This document shows, piece by piece, positions 14,154-17,555 of a stretch of 17,555 bases of DNA (its first letter is position 1; every line of letters starts with the position of its first letter). The stretch comes from Bacillota bacterium (GTDB lineage: Bacteria > Bacillota > Clostridia > Peptostreptococcales > Anaerovoracaceae), in contig JAFYKS010000278.1 in assembly GCA_017537495.1 (NCBI GenBank), positions 1-17,555 of the forward strand, given 5' to 3'. The position numbers and the translations under genes were made by a program. Below the pieces are notes generated by a model. The model had not been told where the DNA came from, made no database searches, and saw only the letters and a program-made list of their open reading frames with translations.

Positions 14154-14168
14154 AATAATTAAAATCAG

Positions 14169-14213
14169 CCTCTGCGTCTATACCGGCTGGCATAGGCGCG
14201 GGGGTATTTTTTT
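14169..14213 (+). terminator. Intrinsic terminator of the TRAP operon
   Basis: CCTCTGCGTCTAT (14169-14181) pairs with ATAGGCGCGGGGG (14192-14204) over 13 positions, with three G-U pairs, and is followed by TATTTTTTT. It lies 15 bases after the VOC stop codon. The next start codon is only 17 bases beyond the T-run. Confidence 0.75.
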
Positions 14214-14230
14214 AACGAAAGAGTGATACT

Positions 14231-15277
14231 ATGAAGAAGAACATAAAAGGATTTGCAGCGGCGGCAATGCTTCTGGCTGCTATGGCAGTGTGCTTTGGCT
14301 GCAGCTCTGCAGATTCAGACAAAGTACCTACACCTTATGATGAATATAATCTGGAAGAATGTATACGCCTGGCAGATTACTCCGGATACAAATATGAGAT
14401 GCCTGAAATCAGTGTGACAGAAGAAGAAATCGACCAGCATGTGCAGGTGCTTCTGAAAGAAGAAACCACCTATGATGAAATCCGTACTGGCACAGTAAAG
14501 GATGGGGATAAGATTCATATCTCTTATACTGCAGACTGTGAAGGTGAGCGGGTATTCACTAACGAAGGCTATGCGGTAACCATGGGAAAAGGATATCTCA
14601 GTGAAGAACTGGAGGCGGCACTGTTGGGGCAGGATGTCGGGGCAGCAGTTGAAACCTCCACGAAGATTCCTGAAGATTTCTCCATGAACCCGACCTTGGC
14701 GGGTAAGGAAGTTGTTTATACCATTACCATCGAGTTTATTTATGATGAACATATCCCGGTGCTGGATGAAAAATTTGTGCAGAATACCAGTGAATATAAG
14801 ACCGTGGGTGAATATCGTGAAAGCGTGCGCCGTCTGATTATCGAAGAAAAGATGGAAGACATGCTGGATGAACAGTTTGAAACCGTCTGGACGAAAATGG
14901 TGAATGAATCGGAAGTTCTGGAATATCCGGAAGGTGCATTGGATACAGAGCGGCTGTATTTTTACAGTTCCTACAGTGCACAGCTGCCGGCGGATGCAGA
15001 ACAGGCAGAGGTTGAAAAACTTTGTGAGGAGTTCGCAAAGGAATCTGTAAAGCAGAAGCTGGTTCTGTATGCCATCGCCGAAGCAGAAGACCTGGTTCCA
15101 ACAGTAAAAGAATATAAGGCAGAGCTGAATGAATATCTGGCTGAAATGGATTTTACAGAGGAAACTTTTGAAGAAACTTACTCTGTATCTATTTATGAAT
15201 ATGCCATTGCCAATGACTGGATTAGCGATTATCTCTATGGAGAAGCAGCAGAGCTGCTGATGGGAGAGGAGCGTTAA
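14231..15277 (+). CDS. Trigger-factor-like lipoprotein (FKBP-type peptidyl-prolyl isomerase)
   Basis: The 348-residue protein begins with a signal peptide and likely lipobox (residues 7-24, CFGC with Cys24). Residues about 55-170 resemble trigger factor's linker and FKBP-like domain: VTEEEIDQHVQVLL, VKDGDKIHISYTADCEGE, MGKGYLSEELEAALLGQDVG and VVYTITIEFIYDEHIPVLDEKFVQ. The remainder resembles the trigger factor C-terminal chaperone domain. It lacks the ribosome-binding N-terminal domain of true trigger factor, and the lipid anchor points to folding of exported proteins at the cell surface. It lies directly after the TRAP terminator with only a weak ribosome binding site (GAAAGAGTG) and no clear promoter, so it may depend on read-through. 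It is followed after three bases by the dehydrogenase gene. Confidence 0.85.
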   Translation: MKKNIKGFAAAAMLLAAMAVCFGCSSADSDKVPTPYDEYNLEECIRLADYSGYKYEMPEISVTEEEIDQHVQVLLKEETTYDEIRTGTVKDGDKIHISYTADCEGERVFTNEGYAVTMGKGYLSEELEAALLGQDVGAAVETSTKIPEDFSMNPTLAGKEVVYTITIEFIYDEHIPVLDEKFVQNTSEYKTVGEYRESVRRLIIEEKMEDMLDEQFETVWTKMVNESEVLEYPEGALDTERLYFYSSYSAQLPADAEQAEVEKLCEEFAKESVKQKLVLYAIAEAEDLVPTVKEYKAELNEYLAEMDFTEETFEETYSVSIYEYAIANDWISDYLYGEAAELLMGEER

Positions 15278-15280
15278 GTA

Positions 15281-16300
15281 ATGAGAACTGCAGTAATGGG
15301 AGCCGGGTCACTTGGAACCATTCTGGGTGCCTATCTGGCGAAATCAGGATACGATGTGGAATTGATAGATCCATATATAGAACATGTGCAGGCACTGAAC
15401 AATCAGGGGGCACATATTGTTGGCACGGTTGATTTCATACAACCGGTAAAAGCGATAGTGCCAGAGGAAATGACGGGTATTTATGATCTGGTAATCTATA
15501 TGGCCAAACAGACCTATAATGATGTAGCAATCCCACAGATTGCAGCTCACATTGACGAAAGCAGCATTGTCTGTACCTGTCAGAATGGTATTCCGGAATA
15601 TGCGGTGAGTGCTGTTATTGGTACGGAACGCGTGGTTGGTGCTCCCGTGGGCTGGGGTGCTACCTTCAGAGGTCCTGGTGTGTCAGAACTGACTACTACG
15701 GAGAAAGCCAATGCCTTCACATTGGGTTCCCTTTCAGGGCCAATCAACAATCGGGTTCTAAAAACCCAGGAAGTGCTTCAGAGTTTCTGTCCGGTGCATT
15801 TATCTGATAATTTAATGGGACTTCGCTGGACTAAGTTAATTATGAATTGTACTTACAGCGGTATGTCTACCGTATTGGGGTGCACTTTTGGGGAAATAAG
15901 TGCCAGCGATGATGTGATGACGCTGGTGCTGCGGATTGGTAAAGAATGTATCGATGTAGCATCTGCACTGGGAATCACACTGGAACCATATGAAGGGTAC
16001 GATTTCTATGAGGCACATCGATGTGGTGACGCTTCCGTAAATGCTGCATCCGTCGAAATAATCCGCAAAATCTGGGAGGGGCATGAACCGGGTGAAGCCA
16101 GCATGCTGCAGGATCTTAAGAAGGGGCGGCGCTGTGAAATCAACGAAATTAACGGTGTGGTCTGTAAAGCTGGCCGTGAACACGGAATTCCAACGCCAGT
16201 TAACGATATGGTTGTAAAGGTTGTCACTTCTATTCAAAATGGAGAATTTTCATTCGGGCCCGATAATTTAAAATATTTTAGTAAATTTCTTGAATCATAA
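15281..16300 (+). CDS. Ketopantoate-reductase-family (ApbA/PanE) 2-oxoacid dehydrogenase
   Basis: The 339-residue protein has an N-terminal Rossmann fold (MGAGSLGTILGAYLAKSGYDVELID, spanning about 6-30) and the PanE signatures: CTCQNGIPEY, the catalytic lysine in LRWTKLIMNCTYSGMSTVLG, and SMLQDLKKGRRCEINEINGVV with the conserved Ser and Glu. The family reduces 2-oxo acids to (R)-2-hydroxy acids with NAD(P)H. True PanE makes pantoate, but relatives reduce 2-ketoisocaproate and similar acids (Lactococcus PanE). Here there are no pantothenate genes nearby, while a dehydratase for (R)-2-hydroxyacyl-CoA and a 2-oxoacid-type TRAP system are close, so a catabolic role is plausible but unproven. It is coupled to the lipoprotein gene (TAAGTAATG). 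Confidence 0.88.
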   Translation: MRTAVMGAGSLGTILGAYLAKSGYDVELIDPYIEHVQALNNQGAHIVGTVDFIQPVKAIVPEEMTGIYDLVIYMAKQTYNDVAIPQIAAHIDESSIVCTCQNGIPEYAVSAVIGTERVVGAPVGWGATFRGPGVSELTTTEKANAFTLGSLSGPINNRVLKTQEVLQSFCPVHLSDNLMGLRWTKLIMNCTYSGMSTVLGCTFGEISASDDVMTLVLRIGKECIDVASALGITLEPYEGYDFYEAHRCGDASVNAASVEIIRKIWEGHEPGEASMLQDLKKGRRCEINEINGVVCKAGREHGIPTPVNDMVVKVVTSIQNGEFSFGPDNLKYFSKFLES

Positions 16301-16329
16301 TACCTTCTTCCTATATACAACTATACTTT

Positions 16330-16361
16330 AAAAGAGCGCCTGAAATTCCAGACGCTCTTTT
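16330..16361. terminator. Bidirectional terminator between convergent genes
   Basis: AAAAGAGCG-C-CTG, a 6-base loop, then CAG-A-CGCTCTTTT: a 12-bp stem with one mismatch and T-runs at both ends. It serves the dehydrogenase gene (plus) and the EamA gene (minus), whose stops are 29 and 15 bases away. Confidence 0.8.
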
Positions 16362-16375
16362 ACTGTAAGTGTAAT

Positions 16376-17266
16376 TTATTTTTCTTTCTTCTTCGCCGGC
16401 CGTGTTACCTGCCAGATACCGAACAGGATCAGGGCGGCTCCCATGAAGAATGCCAGGGAGTATGGTTCCTTCAGGAAGATGATTCCTGCAGCCATGGATG
16501 TGAGTGTGGTCAGGGTTCCCAGGGTGGCCAGCTGAGCTACAGTCAGGTGGGCAGCAGCGTGGTTTACCAGCATGTTGCAGAGAATGGAACTGATCAGTGC
16601 CAGGAAGATCAAAAGTACCAGAATCTCCGGATTGCACAGGGCATCGCGGTAAGCCTGCAGCGGGTGGTCCAGCTTTACGAAGGATGCCAGGGTGAAGGCC
16701 GCTGCAGAGAAGAACAGAATCACATAGGTCCGCTCAAAGGCAGAAAATTCTGCAGAAGCTTTCCGGTTAAATGTCTTGTATGCTGCCGATGCGAAACAGT
16801 TGCACAGCAGGAAGATAACGCCGATGGCACTGAGGATTCCCAGGGATTTGCCAGATACGGTCATGATGATGACACCAACCACTGGGAAGAGGCAGAAGAA
16901 TGCCTGACGGCGGGTCGGATATTCCTTCAGGAAGACAATTCCTGTCAGTATGGAAACCACGGGAACGATGGCAACAAAGGCACCGGCGAAGGTGGCATTG
17001 GTATACAGAAGCCCGTAGCTTTCGAAGAAGAAGCACAGGGGCTCTGTCATGGCAAAAATCAGCAGCGGTTTCAGGTTTCGGCCATCAAAAAGACAGAACT
17101 TTTGTCGGCCCATCAGAATCGGAATGGTCATAAACAGCAGAGACAGTGTGAACCGGCAGGAAAGAAACACCTCCGGCACCGTCTGCTCCAGGCCGACTTT
17201 GGCGAATATATAGCTGAAGCCCCAGATGATATGCCCCAGGGCAGCGGTTACGAGTGCGACAATCAT
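16376..17266 (-). CDS. EamA/DMT-family transporter
   Basis: The 296-residue protein has ten predicted membrane segments in two EamA repeats. Seen: GHIIWGFSYIFAKVGLEQTVPEVFLSCRF in the first repeat, FFESYGLLYTNATFAGAFVAIVPVVSILTGIVFLKEYPTRRQ, and the second-repeat ending AAAHLTVAQLATLGTLTTLTSMAAGIIFLKEPYS, typical of drug/metabolite transporters; these are partial extracts of longer stretches. The C-terminus is basic (KKKEK). The family exports amino acids and other metabolites; the substrate is unknown. It is monocistronic, with its own promoter at 17287-17315, and convergent with the dehydrogenase gene. The start at 17266 is supported by GGAGGT. There is no sign that it belongs to the sigma-54 regulon. 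Confidence 0.9.
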   Translation of the reverse strand: MIVALVTAALGHIIWGFSYIFAKVGLEQTVPEVFLSCRFTLSLLFMTIPILMGRQKFCLFDGRNLKPLLIFAMTEPLCFFFESYGLLYTNATFAGAFVAIVPVVSILTGIVFLKEYPTRRQAFFCLFPVVGVIIMTVSGKSLGILSAIGVIFLLCNCFASAAYKTFNRKASAEFSAFERTYVILFFSAAAFTLASFVKLDHPLQAYRDALCNPEILVLLIFLALISSILCNMLVNHAAAHLTVAQLATLGTLTTLTSMAAGIIFLKEPYSLAFFMGAALILFGIWQVTRPAKKKEK

Positions 17267-17286
17267 AGTATGTACCTCCGTTATCC

Positions 17287-17315
17287 ATTATACGCCAGAA
17301 GAGGGCGCTCTTCAA
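17287..17315 (-). promoter_or_regulatory. Housekeeping promoter of the EamA gene
   Basis: On the minus strand: TTGAAG (17310-17315), a 17-base spacer, then TATAAT (17287-17292). The ATG lies about 20 bases downstream, so the leader is short. Confidence 0.65.
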
Positions 17316-17321
17316 TGCGGA

Positions 17322-17340
17322 TTTTGCCGAATCGGCAAAA
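17322..17340. promoter_or_regulatory. 19-bp palindrome between the EamA and prfB promoters
   Basis: TTTTGCCGA-A-TCGGCAAAA has 9-bp perfect arms around one base. It sits just upstream of the EamA -35 box and upstream of the prfB promoter, where a repressor or activator could act on either gene. No regulator gene for it is present in the window. Confidence 0.45.
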
Positions 17341-17360
17341 CATCTGCCGAAAGGCTTTTG

Positions 17361-17389
17361 TTTACGCACCGGGGATTTTGTGGTAAAAT
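17361..17389 (+). promoter_or_regulatory. Promoter of prfB
   Basis: TTTACG (17361-17366), a 17-base spacer, then an extended -10 TGGTAAAAT (TAAAAT at 17384-17389). The prfB ATG follows about 82 bases later, leaving a leader that I cannot assign to a known RNA element. Confidence 0.55.
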
Positions 17390-17471
17390 AAAGTGTTAGC
17401 TCAAGCTGAAGACCCAGTCGTGAGGCAGGGCAGCCACTGCGCTGATGAATTTCGAAAGGAGCATGTGAATT

Positions 17472-17555
17472 ATGATTCAGTTAGATGCAATCAGAACCGA
17501 AATTCCGGCTTTAAAGCCAATCCTGAAGGAAGTCGGTGAATCTCTTTGACCTGGC
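17472..17555 (+). CDS. prfB: Peptide chain release factor 2, 5' end, with programmed +1 frameshift
   Basis: From the ATG at 17472 the frame reads MIQLDAIRTEIPALKPILKE then VGESL, and meets TGA at 17547-17549. The bases around it, CTTTGAC (17544-17550), are the classic prfB frameshift site. Slipping one base forward at CTT gives SLDLA, the start expected for release factor 2 in Bacillota, and the frame stays open to the window edge. Stop recognition by the factor itself at UGA provides autoregulation. A strong ribosome binding site (AAAGGAG) precedes the ATG. An internal Shine-Dalgarno-like helper is less clear: GGTGA lies four bases before CTT, and AAGGAAG further upstream. The rest of the gene is outside the window. 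Confidence 0.85.

Noticed and set aside
17391..17460. Possible riboswitch in the prfB leader
   Set aside because: The 80-base leader has GC-rich segments that could pair weakly, but I could match no known riboswitch core and no clear stem order.
17472..17549. Short 25-codon ORF or a nonsense-broken gene
   Set aside because: The TGA sits in CTTTGAC, and a +1 shift gives SLDLA, as expected for release factor 2. This is programmed recoding, not damage.

Overview
The window looks like chromosomal DNA from an anaerobic, amino-acid or organic-acid fermenting member of the Clostridia (Bacillota). Evidence: strong AGGAGG-type ribosome binding sites, an oxygen-sensitive 2-hydroxyacyl-CoA dehydratase with its ATP-dependent activator, a beta-keto acid cleavage enzyme (BKACE family), an acetate-kinase-family enzyme, TRAP transport and a sigma-54 activator with a PAS domain. 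No RNA genes, insertion sequences or CRISPR arrays were found. The species cannot be named from the sequence.

Layout, left to right. 1-1248 (minus): 5' part of an APC-family amino acid permease, cut by the window edge, with a leader hairpin that buries its ribosome binding site. 1356-1880 (minus): small DUF6125-like protein. 1964-2959 (minus): divergent BKACE. 3196-4401 (minus): divergent acetate-kinase-family enzyme. 4593-6014 (minus): sigma-54 activator (PAS-AAA+-Fis). 6157-10157 (minus): operon reading VOC protein, dehydratase alpha, dehydratase beta, activator ATPase, cupin. 10158-10534: control region. 10535-14153 (plus): TRAP transporter dctP-dctQ-dctM followed by a second VOC protein. 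14231-16300 (plus): trigger-factor-like lipoprotein and ketopantoate-reductase-like dehydrogenase. 16376-17266 (minus): EamA-family exporter. 17472-17555 (plus): start of prfB (release factor 2) with its in-frame TGA programmed frameshift site.

The main result is regulatory. Four exact sigma-54 promoters (TGGCAC-N5-TTGC) lie in front of the BKACE gene, the acetate-kinase-like gene, the dehydratase operon and the TRAP operon. The only sigma-54 activator in the window sits in the middle of these units and itself has a housekeeping promoter. An 18-bp motif, TGTGG(G/A)-N9-ACA, occurs once upstream of the BKACE promoter, once upstream of the kinase promoter, and twice, exactly 21 bp apart, in the dehydratase/TRAP control region. 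This defines a candidate regulon.

The proposed function is inference. A TakP/FcbT1-type TRAP system would import a 2-oxo or 2-hydroxy monocarboxylate. A ketopantoate-reductase-like enzyme could reduce the oxo form. The dehydratase would convert the (R)-2-hydroxyacyl-CoA to an enoyl-CoA. BKACE would cleave a derived beta-keto acid with acetyl-CoA, and the kinase would recover ATP from an acyl phosphate. The CoA-transferase or ligase, the phosphotransacylase and the enoyl-CoA processing steps are not in the window, so the substrate is unknown. BKACE and the kinase both carry substitutions at residues known to set substrate or catalysis, which argues for an uncommon substrate.
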